49,347 nt of DNA from Bernardetiaceae bacterium (GCA_025454895.1 JALONO010000023.1:1-49347), one strand, 5' to 3'. Counted from the first letter of the stretch, positions 33,910 to 43,165 are shown. Numbers and translations are program-made. The notes: generated from the letters alone by a model not told the origin.

Positions 33910-35112
33910 GTGAAATTATACCGATATCTGAACCGCGCCCTAGCCCTTTGCTGCCTAGCCGCGCCCGTGGCCGCCCAGGCCCAAACCGACGATGCCGTGG
34001 CCAAAGGCCAGCAAGTGTTTGCCGACAATTGCGCCATTTGCCACAAAATCGGCGAGCAGTTGGTGGGGCCTGACCTAGCCGGGGTAACCGAACGCCGCTC
34101 GCCCGAATGGGTCAAAAACTTCATTAAAAACTCGGCCAAAATGATCGCCGCCGGTGATAAAGAGGCCATTGAAGTTTTTGAGAAGTTCAACAAAGTGCCC
34201 ATGACCAACTTTGAGGGCACGATCAAAGACCCTGACCTGGACAACCTAGTGGCTTACCTGGGCCAAGCCAAGGTGGAAGCCCCGGCCCCACCCCCGGTTA
34301 CGCCTACCGAAACCCCGGTGCAGGCCGCCGAAGTGGCCCCGGTGGCCGAGCCGTCTTGGTGGTCCCGCCTGAGCGACAACGACAAAATCCTGATCGGCTT
34401 CATCGGCGCGCTGGTGGTGGTGCTGGGCGGCGCCTTCGTGGCCCTGAGTGTGCAAATGATCGGCTTCTTGCGCGGGCAACGCCCCGAGTGGGAAAGCGAG
34501 ACGATTGCCACCCCAGTGATGGGCCGCGGCCTGTTTGCTGACCTGCGCGCCCTGTTTAGCGGTGATGCCAACAACCAAATTATGAAGGGCCACGCCTACG
34601 ACAGCGACATCCAGGAAATGGACAACGGCATGCCCAGTTGGCTGGCCTACTTCTTCTACCTCACTATTTTGTTTGGAGGGGTGTACCTGCTCAACTACCA
34701 CGTGTTCAAGTTTAGCGCCCTGCCCGCCGACGAGTACAAGGCCGAAATGGCCCTGGCCACGCTGCGTTACGGCGCCACCTCCGACCGGGTGAGCGTGGCC
34801 CTGGTGCCCACCACCGATGCCGCCGCCCTCGAAGCCGGCAAGGCCAGCTACTTGGCCAACTGTGCCGTTTGCCACGGCAAGGCGGGCGAAGGCGGCGTAG
34901 GCCCCAACCTGGCCGATGCTTACTGGCTACACGGTGGCAAGTTTGAGCAAGTGTTTACGTCCATCCGCGAGGGCATCGCCGCCAAGGGGATGCAGCCTTG
35001 GAAGGGCAAAATCACCGACCCCGACCTGGTGAGCCTCACCAGCTACTTGCAAAAACTGCAAGGCACCAACCCGCCTAACGCCAAGGCCCCCCAAGGCGAA
35101 AAAGCCGAGTAG
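33910..35112 (+). CDS. ccoP: cbb3 oxidase subunit III (CcoP) with an added N-terminal cytochrome c domain
   Basis: A 400-residue protein beginning with GTG. A signal peptide (about 1-24) is followed by a class I cytochrome c domain with CAICH at 41-45, a Pro/Ala-rich linker (120-150), a membrane helix at about 160-188, the CcoP N-terminal segment with a second helix near 240-265 (HAYDSDIQEMDNGMPSWLAYFFYLTILFGG), then a C-terminal cytochrome c domain with CAVCH at 318-322. The two hemes should pass electrons from a periplasmic carrier to CcoNO. In classical CcoP both heme domains follow the membrane part, so the split arrangement is unusual. A strong terminator closes the operon; ccoG, ccoH and ccoI are not in the window. 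Confidence 0.9.
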   Translation: MKLYRYLNRALALCCLAAPVAAQAQTDDAVAKGQQVFADNCAICHKIGEQLVGPDLAGVTERRSPEWVKNFIKNSAKMIAAGDKEAIEVFEKFNKVPMTNFEGTIKDPDLDNLVAYLGQAKVEAPAPPPVTPTETPVQAAEVAPVAEPSWWSRLSDNDKILIGFIGALVVVLGGAFVALSVQMIGFLRGQRPEWESETIATPVMGRGLFADLRALFSGDANNQIMKGHAYDSDIQEMDNGMPSWLAYFFYLTILFGGVYLLNYHVFKFSALPADEYKAEMALATLRYGATSDRVSVALVPTTDAAALEAGKASYLANCAVCHGKAGEGGVGPNLADAYWLHGGKFEQVFTSIREGIAAKGMQPWKGKITDPDLVSLTSYLQKLQGTNPPNAKAPQGEKAE

Positions 35113-35164
35113 TTTTCTTAAGCTTAAAAAGTCCCGTTTTCATATTTACCGAAGCATCCTTGAA

Positions 35165-35199
35165 ACACCCCCCGGCCCTTGGTCGGGGGGTGTTTTTTT
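35165..35199 (+). terminator. Strong terminator after the cbb3 oxidase operon
   Basis: ACACCCCCCG (35165-35174) pairs perfectly with CGGGGGGTGT (35184-35193), followed by a run of seven T. Confidence 0.95.
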
Positions 35200-35234
35200 G
35201 ATAAACGGCTTAACTTTGAATGACTTATATTAAA

Positions 35235-35284
35235 ATGACTTAATGATTGGATGACTAAATGATTGTTCTGTTTGGTTGTCAATA
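35235..35284 (+). repeat. Octamer-array repeat, copy 3, apparently cut by the MITE-like element
   Basis: Four 8-bp units (ATGACTTA, ATGATTGG, ATGACTAA, ATGATTGT) span 35235-35266, followed by TCTGTTTGGTTG and TCAAT at 35279-35283. In other copies TCAAT continues to CATTT; here the MITE-like end begins instead, which suggests insertion at that point. Confidence 0.7.
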
Positions 35285-35285
35285 G

Positions 35286-35462
35286 ACCTCTTGCAGATTA
35301 GATTTTTGACCAGGTGAAAGTCCGAATTTTCGTTTAAAATCCGCCCTTTTTTGGCCCCACTCTATCCAGCAGCACTGGCTCGCCCCAAAAGCTCATTCGC
35401 TTTTGGTCGTCAGTCGGGGAGGGGACGCAATTACGACCTGAGTACGGGTAATGTGCAAGAGT
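35286..35462 (+). mobile_element. 177-bp MITE-like repeat, copy 2
   Basis: Ends ACCTCTTGCAGATTA (35286-35300) and TAATGTGCAAGAGT (35449-35462) are imperfect inverted repeats. Most of the sequence matches the copy at 11695-11870, including the CGCCCCAAAAGCTCATTCGC block with its perfect 8-bp hairpin stem. Both copies touch or nearly touch an octamer array, in different relative orientations. TCAAT occurs on both sides and could be a target duplication, but copy 1 has no matching feature. Confidence 0.7.
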
Positions 35463-35651
35463 TCAATTTAAAAAGACAGGGAATACGCAATCCCTACTTA
35501 ACTTTTGTGTAAACCACGCTAAAAAGGGCGATAGCCCCGATAGTGATAAAGGACGGGCGTTCTTTGGCCACCAGGGCGGGCACAAGGCTCCGCCCCTACC
35601 GTCTGGAACTTTTCGGCCTTGGCCGACCCCGTTTGGAAAAAAGGACAAATT

Positions 35652-35682
35652 TTGTTGGCTCGGTAATTTGTCGTTACCTTTA
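35652..35682 (+). promoter_or_regulatory. Likely promoter of the tRNA-Gly gene
   Basis: TTG (35652-35654), 20 bases, then TACCTTTA (35675-35682), one base off the TAnnTTTG consensus. The tRNA begins 14 bases later. Confidence 0.5.
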
Positions 35683-35695
35683 CGGCCAGTTAACA

Positions 35696-35768
<73 letters not shown>

Positions 35769-35779
35769 CGTTGGTAACC

Positions 35780-35817
35780 GCCCTGCGTTTCACCTTGAAC
35801 CGCAGGGCTTTCTTTTT
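35780..35817 (+). terminator. Rho-independent terminator after tRNA-Gly
   Basis: GCCCTGCG (35780-35787) pairs with CGCAGGGC (35801-35808), followed by TTTCTTTTT. Confidence 0.85.
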
Positions 35818-35838
35818 GGAGAGAATATCTTTACCGCC

Positions 35839-37674
35839 ATGAAATACTGCTTTGTGTTCCTGTTTTGGGCGGCCCTGGCCCTAGGAGCCTGCCAACCCGG
35901 CCCCAGCCAAGACCAAACCCCCAGCACCGTTGAGCTCGACTCGCTCGACACGGCATCGTTCATCAAGAACCCTACCGAACCGACCGGAACCAACGCCGCC
36001 GAGCGCATTGCTCAAGCCGAAGTTGAGGTGGTTTATGACCTGGACGAGGTAAAGAGCATCCGGCAAAAACTAGCTGATAACCAGGTTGATACCCACGAAA
36101 AAACCCCGCCCGACCTGGCCAAACAGTTTGTGGCTGGCCAAACAGGAGCCGCGGCCGCCCTGGCCCAACAACTGATGATCACCGGCGAGGACGCGCCTCG
36201 GACTAACTTGCTCCTCACATTAAGCAACTATGCGTATGACGAAGCCTTACCCCCTTTGGGCGATGACCTTGGCCAAGCCGTGATTGTTTGCTTGGCCGAT
36301 ACTGCGGCAGAGATGATGGCCTTGAACGTACTCACCTACGCCAAGCCCACTGGTTGGCAAGCTGCCATTGAAAACCGCCTCCGCACGGGCCAGTCGGCTA
36401 ATCGGGGCCTGTTGGCGGCCCAGTTGGCCAAGGCCACTTGGAGCCCCGCAGCATTTAACTTGGCCCGCGCCCAAATTACCGGTGGCCAGGCCAAGCCTGC
36501 CGAGCTAGCCCAATGGTTCGAGTGCTTGGCCAGTTCGGCCCAAAACGGCCCAGATTCGCTCAAGGCTATGGTACTAGCCTTAGCCACCCAGCACGTGAAT
36601 AGCATCATGGCCCAACCTAAACCCAAAGCCACCAACCAAGACTCTGACGGGGCGTTTTTAGAGGACTCCGACTATTACGGCGACCCTTACCACGGGGCCG
36701 CCGAACTGGTGTGCGAACTGGGCGGCCGGGCCGAACTACCCCTGATCCACCGCCTGCGGGCTATACCTAACTACCAAGCCTCCGCGTTGGCCGCCCTGGT
36801 CCGCCTTGAGGGAGCCAAGCATAAACCGTTGATTTTATCGTTTTTACGTAACCAAAATCGGTTCACGGCCGGGCTGGAGGCTGCCGTGTCCCTTGGCCCG
36901 CAAGCCTGGGACAACCAACTGGGCACTTACATCCTCACCCAGCTTGACAACCAACAGTACCAGTACAACCTTACCCAAGTAGTACAAGCCCTTTACAAAT
37001 TGGGGCAAACCCAGAACCTGATGGGGGCCACCCCTTGGCTGCGCAACCGCGACCTGGCCCGGAAAATCCAGTTTTACAACCAGCTTAACTCGACCGATTT
37101 GCCCCAAATGGCCGAAAGCCTCTACAACTTGGGCCTGATCCCGGCCCGGCTGACCCCGGCCCAAGTAGCCCAGGCCCAGCAAGCGGCCACCAACAGTTGG
37201 GGCGGCACCGGCATCGTTCAGTTGCTGCAAGCCACCGGCCGCCTGGCCGTTTACGAAAACGAATACCACGAAGACGACCTGAGCACCCAGGATTACACCT
37301 ACCGCTGTTACCTCAATTTTGCCAAGTTAATGCCCTTTACTAACGCCTATTTTGGCGTGGAAGAAATCACCGACGAAGCGGGCGAATACAACGGGGGATA
37401 TAAGCTGATTTACAGTTCAGAAGAAAAACAAGCCTTGACCACCACCGTGTCGGATACCGAGCAGATGGAGTACCACTTGGTGGCCCTCCTGAACCGGGCC
37501 TTGGAACGCGGTGGCTACACCCAGCGGTTCGTGCCCGTTACGCCGGGCGAATACACGGCGGGCTATTTTTATGGCGATGAAGCCCGGGTGAGCCTGCTAT
37601 TGAGCAAATGGGGGCTAGAATGGGCACCCTTGGCCATTGTGGAGGCCGCCCGGGCCGCTGAAACCGCCGATTAA
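35839..37674 (+). CDS. Large lipoprotein of unknown function
   Basis: A 611-residue lipoprotein with lipobox LGAC (Cys18) after MKYCFVFLFWAALALGAC. The ATG at 35839 was chosen because it gives this clean signal; open codons upstream run through the tRNA and its terminator and cannot be coding. A Ser/Thr/Pro-rich linker follows. From about residue 80 to 500 the sequence is made of Ala/Leu-rich helix pairs (LAQQLMITGED; LLAAQLAKATWSPAAFNLARAQ), reminiscent of HEAT-like or TPR-like repeats, though none is a clear match. The C-terminal 100 residues contain acidic patches and strands. No known family is recognised. It is flanked by a terminator and 223 bp of non-coding DNA, so it is a single unit. 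Confidence 0.85.
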   Translation: MKYCFVFLFWAALALGACQPGPSQDQTPSTVELDSLDTASFIKNPTEPTGTNAAERIAQAEVEVVYDLDEVKSIRQKLADNQVDTHEKTPPDLAKQFVAGQTGAAAALAQQLMITGEDAPRTNLLLTLSNYAYDEALPPLGDDLGQAVIVCLADTAAEMMALNVLTYAKPTGWQAAIENRLRTGQSANRGLLAAQLAKATWSPAAFNLARAQITGGQAKPAELAQWFECLASSAQNGPDSLKAMVLALATQHVNSIMAQPKPKATNQDSDGAFLEDSDYYGDPYHGAAELVCELGGRAELPLIHRLRAIPNYQASALAALVRLEGAKHKPLILSFLRNQNRFTAGLEAAVSLGPQAWDNQLGTYILTQLDNQQYQYNLTQVVQALYKLGQTQNLMGATPWLRNRDLARKIQFYNQLNSTDLPQMAESLYNLGLIPARLTPAQVAQAQQAATNSWGGTGIVQLLQATGRLAVYENEYHEDDLSTQDYTYRCYLNFAKLMPFTNAYFGVEEITDEAGEYNGGYKLIYSSEEKQALTTTVSDTEQMEYHLVALLNRALERGGYTQRFVPVTPGEYTAGYFYGDEARVSLLLSKWGLEWAPLAIVEAARAAETAD

Positions 37675-37897
37675 TCGGCCTGTTTAATAGGTTAGGTCAG
37701 CGCGGCCAGGCGGCGCCCCTCCTCCCGCTGGAAAACCGTGAATTATTGCCTGGTTGGGGGCTGAAAGTCAAGATTTTACGCATTTCTTCATAAATTGCAA
37801 GTCGGGACAAACCTAGAGTCAGCGCAAACGGATCGTTCCGTTTTGTTTTAACCTAGGCCGCCAGTAGCCCTGAGCTCATAAAATCCGATTTACAAAA

Positions 37898-38698
37898 GTG
37901 CAACTACTTCATTATAAAGCATTAAGCGAAGATATCCGCCCTAATGGCCCCACCCTCATTGTCCAACACGGGCTGTTTGGCTTGCTCGACAACTGGATGA
38001 CCCTGGGCCGCCAGTGGGCGGTGCACTACCCCACTTACCTGCTCGATGCCCGCAACCACGGCCGTAGTTTCCACGACGATACCATGAACTACGAGGCCAT
38101 GGCCGAGGATGTGTACAACCTGATCACCACCTTGGACCTGCCCCGGCCCGTGCTCATCGGCCACTCGATGGGCGGCAAGGCCATGATGCAGTTTGCCGCC
38201 GACTATCCCACCCTGTGGGAAAAATTGGTAGTGATCGACATCGCCCCGCGCTATTACGCCCCGCACCACCAAACCGTGCTGGCCGGGCTGAACGCCGTGG
38301 ACTTGGCCGCCGCCCCTACCCGCGCCCAGGTGGAGCAAACCATTGTGGCCCACGGCAACGACCTGGGCACGGCCCAGTTCCTGGCCAAGAGCCTCTACCG
38401 CGACGAGGGCGGGCAATTGGCCTGGCGGTTTAACCTGCCCGTGCTCACCCGGCAGATCGAGCAAGTGGGCCGAGCCTTGGATTTCGCCAAGCCCATTACC
38501 AAACCCGTGTTATTTGTGCGGGGGAGCCAAAGCCGCTACATCCAACCTGCGGACGAGGCGGAAATCCACCGAATTTTCCCGCAGGCCCAGGTGCGCACCA
38601 TCGCGGGCGCGGGCCACTGGGTCCACGCTGAGCAGCCCCAGGCCCTGTACGGCCTGATAACGGAGTTTATTCACCCCGAAACCGCCACCGCCCCATGA
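37898..38698 (+). CDS. Alpha/beta hydrolase, YbfF-type esterase
   Basis: The 266-residue cytoplasmic protein has the alpha/beta hydrolase pattern HGLFGLLDNW (oxyanion loop), DARNHGRS, nucleophile elbow GHSMGG with the catalytic Ser, and a C-terminal GAGHWVHAEQP with the catalytic His. DxRNHGxS and GHSMGGK are typical of the YbfF/ABHD11 group of thioester or acyl esterases. The start codon is GTG; no ATG fits the family start MQLLHYKAL better. The stop overlaps the start of the helicase gene (ATGA at 38695-38698), which strongly suggests translational coupling. Confidence 0.9.
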   Translation: MQLLHYKALSEDIRPNGPTLIVQHGLFGLLDNWMTLGRQWAVHYPTYLLDARNHGRSFHDDTMNYEAMAEDVYNLITTLDLPRPVLIGHSMGGKAMMQFAADYPTLWEKLVVIDIAPRYYAPHHQTVLAGLNAVDLAAAPTRAQVEQTIVAHGNDLGTAQFLAKSLYRDEGGQLAWRFNLPVLTRQIEQVGRALDFAKPITKPVLFVRGSQSRYIQPADEAEIHRIFPQAQVRTIAGAGHWVHAEQPQALYGLITEFIHPETATAP

Positions 38699-41670
38699 AC
38701 GTTTCGCCCAAACACCCGTTTCAAATCGTTTACTCGCTGTTTCGGCACCCGCATCTGGGCTATTTGTTCGAGTCGTTTGCCGTGCAGTCCAACGCCAACG
38801 GGGAGCTTACCCTCGCCTATCAAAATATCTCGGCCGAGAACGCCCACGATTTTGCCACCGGGCTTGACGACGATGATTACGAGCTGATCAGGCTCATGGA
38901 CAGCATCCAACAAGACCAAATCGCCAGAAAATACGCCAACAAGCGGATGCCTCCGGTGGATTTTCTGCTGCGCACTTTCGATGCCAAGGTGAACAACAAG
39001 GACTTGCAAAAAACCATCACCAAAGAAATCGAGACTAAGCGGGCCCGGATTATGGAACTGCTGATCAAGGCCGCCGGGGCCAACCTGGAGGGCGTGAGGC
39101 CCAAGCCCTTGTATGCCATGGCCAACGACGGCACCCCCACCGGCCGCCTGATCACGATCGAGCCGGAACCGGCCAGCATCCGCTTCCACTTTGAACGCAC
39201 CCCGGAAAGCACGGTGTATTACCCCACCATGAAACACGCGGGGCAAAAAGTCGACTTCCAACTCAAGGGGGCGGTGCTGATTTGCGACGCCCCGGCCTGG
39301 CTACTGCTCAATCATCGGCTGTATGCCTTCCTGCCGGCGTTAGAAGGCCCCAAACTCCAGCCTTTTCTGGATAAGCGTAACATTAACATCGCCCGTAAAT
39401 TTGAAGAAATGTACTACCGCCAGTTTGTGATGTCCCTGGTCGAGACCTTCGACGTGCGCGCCCAAGGTTTCCAAATCGAGAACTTCCAAACCGAGCCTCA
39501 GGCCGAACTGATCTTGGTGGACCAGCCCACGGCCACCCAAGGCAACTTGTTTGGCCAGGCCGATGCGGTGCAGCCATCGGGCAAAATCACGTTTGAACTG
39601 GCCTTCCGCTACGACCGTTTTGTGTTCAAAGCCGACAGTTTGAGCCCTTTGAGCGTAAAAATGGAGAAGGAGAACGACGATTACACCTTCTACAAAGTAC
39701 ACCGCCAGTTACCTAAAGAGCAGGCCACCTTGACGTGGCTGCAAAACCGGGGGCTGAAGCTCAGCAACGGCACGATCACCCTGGATAAATCGCTGGCCTT
39801 TGCCTGGCTGCTGCGCCACCGCGACGACTGGCAGGCCCAGGGCTACCAATTGATCACCCAACCATCAGAGTCCGATGACAAGCCCCGGTACTTTTTTGGT
39901 AAACCCACCCTGGAGCTTACCATTTCGGAAAACATCGACTGGTTCGACATCCACGCCAACGTCCGGTTTGGCGAGTTCGTGATCCCGTTTCAAAAGCTAC
40001 GCCGCTACATTTTAAACCGCCAGGCCGAGTTTAAACTGCCCGACGGCACCATTGCCGTAATCCCCGAAGACTGGTTTGCCCAATACAGCGAAGCTTTTGG
40101 CTTTATGCACGAAGCCGACGACCAAACCACCTTGAGGAAACACCACCTGATTTTGTTGCAAAACCTGGAAAACAACGGCCTGGCCCAAGTGAACATGAGC
40201 CAGCAGCTCCGGTCGTTTTCCGAGGTGGACCACATCGACGACTACCCCCTGCCCCAAGGCCTGCGCGGCGAACTGCGGCCCTACCAAAAAACCGGGTACA
40301 ACTGGCTACGCTTCTTGAACCAGCACCGGTTTGGCGGCTGCCTGGCCGACGATATGGGCCTGGGCAAAACCGTGCAAACCCTGGCCTTGCTCCTGGCCGA
40401 GAAAGAACAACGCCTAGTCCAGGGCGAACCCCACCAGGCCTCCTTACTGATCATGCCCACCTCGCTGCTTTATAACTGGGAGATGGAGGCCCGCAAGTTC
40501 GCCCCCAGCCTGCGGGTGGCCACCTACACCGGCAGCGGGCGGCTCAAAAACCAGATCGTGTTTGAGCACGCCGACCTGGTACTTACCTCCTACGGCATTG
40601 TGCGCCTGGACCTAGACGAAGTGTTTGCCTCCTACACCTTCAATTACATTATTCTGGACGAAAGCCAGGCGATCAAAAACCCCGACTCGGCCATTGCCCG
40701 CTCGGTGCGCACCTTGCAGGCCACCCACCGGCTGGCCCTCACCGGCACCCCGGTCGAGAACAGCACCCTGGACCTGTGGTCGCAGCTATCGTTCGTGAAC
40801 CCGGGCCTGCTGGGCGGGCAAACGTTTTTCCAGCGGCATTTCCAGCGGCCCATCGAGAAAAAACACGATGCCGAAAAACTGACCAAGCTCCAGCAAATCA
40901 TCCGGCCGTTTGTGCTCCGGCGGCACAAAAGCCAGGTGGCCACCGAACTGCCGCCCAAAATTGAGCACGTGCAGTACGTGGGCATGAGCGATGAACAAGC
41001 CAAAGAATACGAACTAATAAAAAGCCAATACCGAAATTCCATCTTACAACATATTGAAGACAAGGGACTTAACAATTCCCAAATCTATATTTTACAGGGC
41101 CTTACCAAACTGCGGCAAATTGCCAACCACCCCGCCCTGGTCAACGAAGCCTACCAGGGCGGCTCCGGCAAGCTGCGCGATGTGCTGCACAAAATCGAGA
41201 CCGTGGTGAGCGAAGACCACAAAGCCCTCGTTTTTAGCCAGTTTGTTAAACACCTGGAACTGGTGCGGGCCGAACTGGAGGCGCGTAACATCCCCTACGC
41301 CTACCTAGACGGCAGCACCAAAGACCGCCAAGCCCAGGTGGAGCGGTTCCAGTTTCAGCCCCAGGTGCCCGTGTTCCTCATCTCGCTCAAAGCGGGCGGC
41401 ACCGGGCTTAACCTCACCGCCGCCGACTATGTGTTTTTGCTCGACCCTTGGTGGAACCCCGCCGTGGAGGCCCAAGCCACCGACCGCGCCCACCGGATCG
41501 GCCAAACCAACCAAGTGATGATCTACAAGTTTATCAGCCAAAACACGGTGGAAGAGAAAATCCTCGACCTACAAAAAAAGAAACTTTCCTTGGCCCATGG
41601 GCTGATCAAAACCGAGGAGAGCCTAGTGAAAAACCTGACTACCGACGACATCCGAGACCTCCTTGCCTAA
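38695..41670 (+). CDS. SNF2 family DEAD/DEAH-box helicase (991 residues)
   Basis: A Swi2/Snf2 ATPase with an N-terminal region of about 500 residues of unknown fold, common in bacterial members. The motor domains start near residue 520: motif I DDMGLGKT (about 552-559), motif II DESQ (about 655-658, where others have DEAH or DEAQ), motif III LTGTPVEN, and in the second RecA domain SQFVKHLE, LKAGGTGLNLTAADYVFLLDPWWNPAVE and motif VI QATDRAHRIGQ (about 923-933). Such proteins remodel protein-DNA or polymerase complexes using ATP; the partner is not indicated. It is coupled to the hydrolase before it (4-bp overlap) and the thioredoxin-like gene after it (1-bp overlap), forming a tight three-gene operon. 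Confidence 0.94.
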   Translation: MNVSPKHPFQIVYSLFRHPHLGYLFESFAVQSNANGELTLAYQNISAENAHDFATGLDDDDYELIRLMDSIQQDQIARKYANKRMPPVDFLLRTFDAKVNNKDLQKTITKEIETKRARIMELLIKAAGANLEGVRPKPLYAMANDGTPTGRLITIEPEPASIRFHFERTPESTVYYPTMKHAGQKVDFQLKGAVLICDAPAWLLLNHRLYAFLPALEGPKLQPFLDKRNINIARKFEEMYYRQFVMSLVETFDVRAQGFQIENFQTEPQAELILVDQPTATQGNLFGQADAVQPSGKITFELAFRYDRFVFKADSLSPLSVKMEKENDDYTFYKVHRQLPKEQATLTWLQNRGLKLSNGTITLDKSLAFAWLLRHRDDWQAQGYQLITQPSESDDKPRYFFGKPTLELTISENIDWFDIHANVRFGEFVIPFQKLRRYILNRQAEFKLPDGTIAVIPEDWFAQYSEAFGFMHEADDQTTLRKHHLILLQNLENNGLAQVNMSQQLRSFSEVDHIDDYPLPQGLRGELRPYQKTGYNWLRFLNQHRFGGCLADDMGLGKTVQTLALLLAEKEQRLVQGEPHQASLLIMPTSLLYNWEMEARKFAPSLRVATYTGSGRLKNQIVFEHADLVLTSYGIVRLDLDEVFASYTFNYIILDESQAIKNPDSAIARSVRTLQATHRLALTGTPVENSTLDLWSQLSFVNPGLLGGQTFFQRHFQRPIEKKHDAEKLTKLQQIIRPFVLRRHKSQVATELPPKIEHVQYVGMSDEQAKEYELIKSQYRNSILQHIEDKGLNNSQIYILQGLTKLRQIANHPALVNEAYQGGSGKLRDVLHKIETVVSEDHKALVFSQFVKHLELVRAELEARNIPYAYLDGSTKDRQAQVERFQFQPQVPVFLISLKAGGTGLNLTAADYVFLLDPWWNPAVEAQATDRAHRIGQTNQVMIYKFISQNTVEEKILDLQKKKLSLAHGLIKTEESLVKNLTTDDIRDLLA

Positions 41671-42272
41671 TGACCATTACCCAAACCCTGCTGGACCAGG
41701 CCCTTACCTACGCCCAGTACCGCGCCCTGGTGGACCAGGTGGTGGCCCAAGGCCGCACCACCGGGCCTAAACAAACCGAAGACCTGGCCGCTTACACCAA
41801 GCAAAACTTGCAGCGCATGAAACGGTTGGACAAGACTACTGAACTGCGGCCCGAAGCGGCCCGGTTCATGGCCCAACTGCGCCAAAATTGGTACTGGCTA
41901 GTGCTCACCGAGGGCTGGTGCGGCGATGCGGCCCAGAACCTCCCCGTGCTGGAACACCTGGCCGGGGCCACCGGCGGGCACGTGCGCACGCGCTACCTCC
42001 TGCGCGATGAGCACCCGGCCCTGATGGACGCTTACCTGACCAACGGCAGCCGGTCCATCCCCAAACTCATTTGCTTGCGGGCCGATGATTTGGCCGAACT
42101 GGGCACCTGGGGCCCCCGCCCGCGCCCGGCCCAGGCCCTGGTAGATCGCTACCGGGCCGAAAAAGTACCTTACACCGAGTACAACTACCACCTGCAAGTG
42201 TGGTACAACCACGACCACGGCCACGCCTTGCAAGCCGAAATAGTGGAATTGGCGGGCCAATGGCTGGCCTGA
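41670..42272 (+). CDS. Thioredoxin-family protein with a degenerate active site
   Basis: A 200-residue cytoplasmic protein. The ATG shares its A with the helicase stop (TAATG), so translation is probably coupled. The thioredoxin-like domain spans about residues 50-170, with GWCGDAAQNLPVLEHLA at the active-site position, the strand RTRYLLRDEHPALMDAYL, and SIPKLICLRADDLAELGTWGPRP with the cis-Pro. The motif is WCGDA instead of WCGPC: the second Cys is replaced, so a normal dithiol exchange is not possible, although a single-Cys mechanism is. The Bacteroidota family with this motif is widely distributed and unstudied as far as I know. Confidence 0.88.
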   Translation: MTITQTLLDQALTYAQYRALVDQVVAQGRTTGPKQTEDLAAYTKQNLQRMKRLDKTTELRPEAARFMAQLRQNWYWLVLTEGWCGDAAQNLPVLEHLAGATGGHVRTRYLLRDEHPALMDAYLTNGSRSIPKLICLRADDLAELGTWGPRPRPAQALVDRYRAEKVPYTEYNYHLQVWYNHDHGHALQAEIVELAGQWLA

Positions 42273-42297
42273 AAAACAAAATAACCCGCCGGGCGTT

Positions 42298-42305
42298 TAC
42301 ATTTG
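42298..42305 (+). promoter_or_regulatory. TAnnTTTG box (TACATTTG) at the start of the DUF3667 gene
   Basis: A perfect -7 match ending four bases before the ATG at 42309, so the transcript would have little or no leader. Confidence 0.45.
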
Positions 42306-42308
42306 GTT

Positions 42309-43151
42309 ATGACCACGGCCACCTCTGAGCCTTTAGCCGAACCACCCCACTGTGCCACCTGCGGCACCGAACTGGCCGGGCGGTTCTGCCACCACTGCGG
42401 CGAAAAATCGCTGCAAACCGAGGATTTCTCGGTGCGGGGCTATCTTACTGACGTGGTGCAGCAAGTTACCAATCTGGATTTCAAGCTGTTGCGTAGTTTT
42501 AGAACCCTGCTGTTCCGGCCGGGCCAACTCACCCGCGAATTTGCCCTGGGCCGCCGCCGGCCCTACACCCCGCCGCTCACTTTGTTCTTGATGGCCAACG
42601 TACTCTACTTTTTTTTGGCCCCGCACACAAACACCTTCAATGCCAACCTAGCCAACCAACTGCACCAGCAGTTTTACAGCCAGTGGGCCACCAATTCGCT
42701 GGTGGAGAAGCACCGGGCCTCGCCCAACTTTGCCATGCCCATCTACGATGCCAAGTACAACCTAGTCTCGCGGGATATCTCCAAAAGCTTGGTGATCATC
42801 AACGCCCCGTTTTTGGCTTTGTTGTTCTTTGCGGTCAACCGGCGGCGCTCCCGCTATTTACTGGTCGATGTGGCCTTTTCGCTCCATTTTTTTGCCTTCC
42901 TCATGATCCTACTCACCGGATTGGGGCTGTTCTTCCAATTCAAGGGCCAATTTTCGGATTGGCTCAATCATTATTTTGAACTAGTGGTAGCCCTTTTCAC
43001 CTTCGGCTACTTTGCCCTAGCCGTGCGGCAATGCTACCGTACCAGTTGGCAAGAAGCCCTGCTCAAGGCTGCCTACTTACAACTTGCCTACCTAATCACG
43101 ATCATTTTGTACCGTTTACTGCTGTTTCTGGTTACTTTGCAGGTGGCTTAA
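42309..43151 (+). CDS. DUF3667 family membrane protein
   Basis: The 280-residue protein starts with a zinc-ribbon, Cys15/Cys18 and Cys27/Cys30 (CATCG, CHHCG), followed by the DUF3667 signature TNLDFKLLRSFRTLLFRPGQLTREFALGRRRPYTPPLTLFLMAN, then five or so membrane helices. The family is almost restricted to Bacteroidota and unstudied; the zinc finger is thought to face the cytoplasm. A TTG two codons upstream (42303) is possible but inside the promoter box. The next gene starts 14 bp after the stop. Confidence 0.92.
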   Translation: MTTATSEPLAEPPHCATCGTELAGRFCHHCGEKSLQTEDFSVRGYLTDVVQQVTNLDFKLLRSFRTLLFRPGQLTREFALGRRRPYTPPLTLFLMANVLYFFLAPHTNTFNANLANQLHQQFYSQWATNSLVEKHRASPNFAMPIYDAKYNLVSRDISKSLVIINAPFLALLFFAVNRRRSRYLLVDVAFSLHFFAFLMILLTGLGLFFQFKGQFSDWLNHYFELVVALFTFGYFALAVRQCYRTSWQEALLKAAYLQLAYLITIILYRLLLFLVTLQVA

Positions 43152-43165
43152 CCTCCACTTTTGCC

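Larger units (their letters stand above)
35200..35695. other. Intergenic region between ccoP and tRNA-Gly
   Basis: About 500 bp without a supported gene. It holds an octamer array (35235-35266 plus 35280), a 177-bp MITE-like repeat (35286-35462) and the likely tRNA promoter (35652-35682). A minus-strand frame at 35463-35648 is not supported. Confidence 0.6.
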
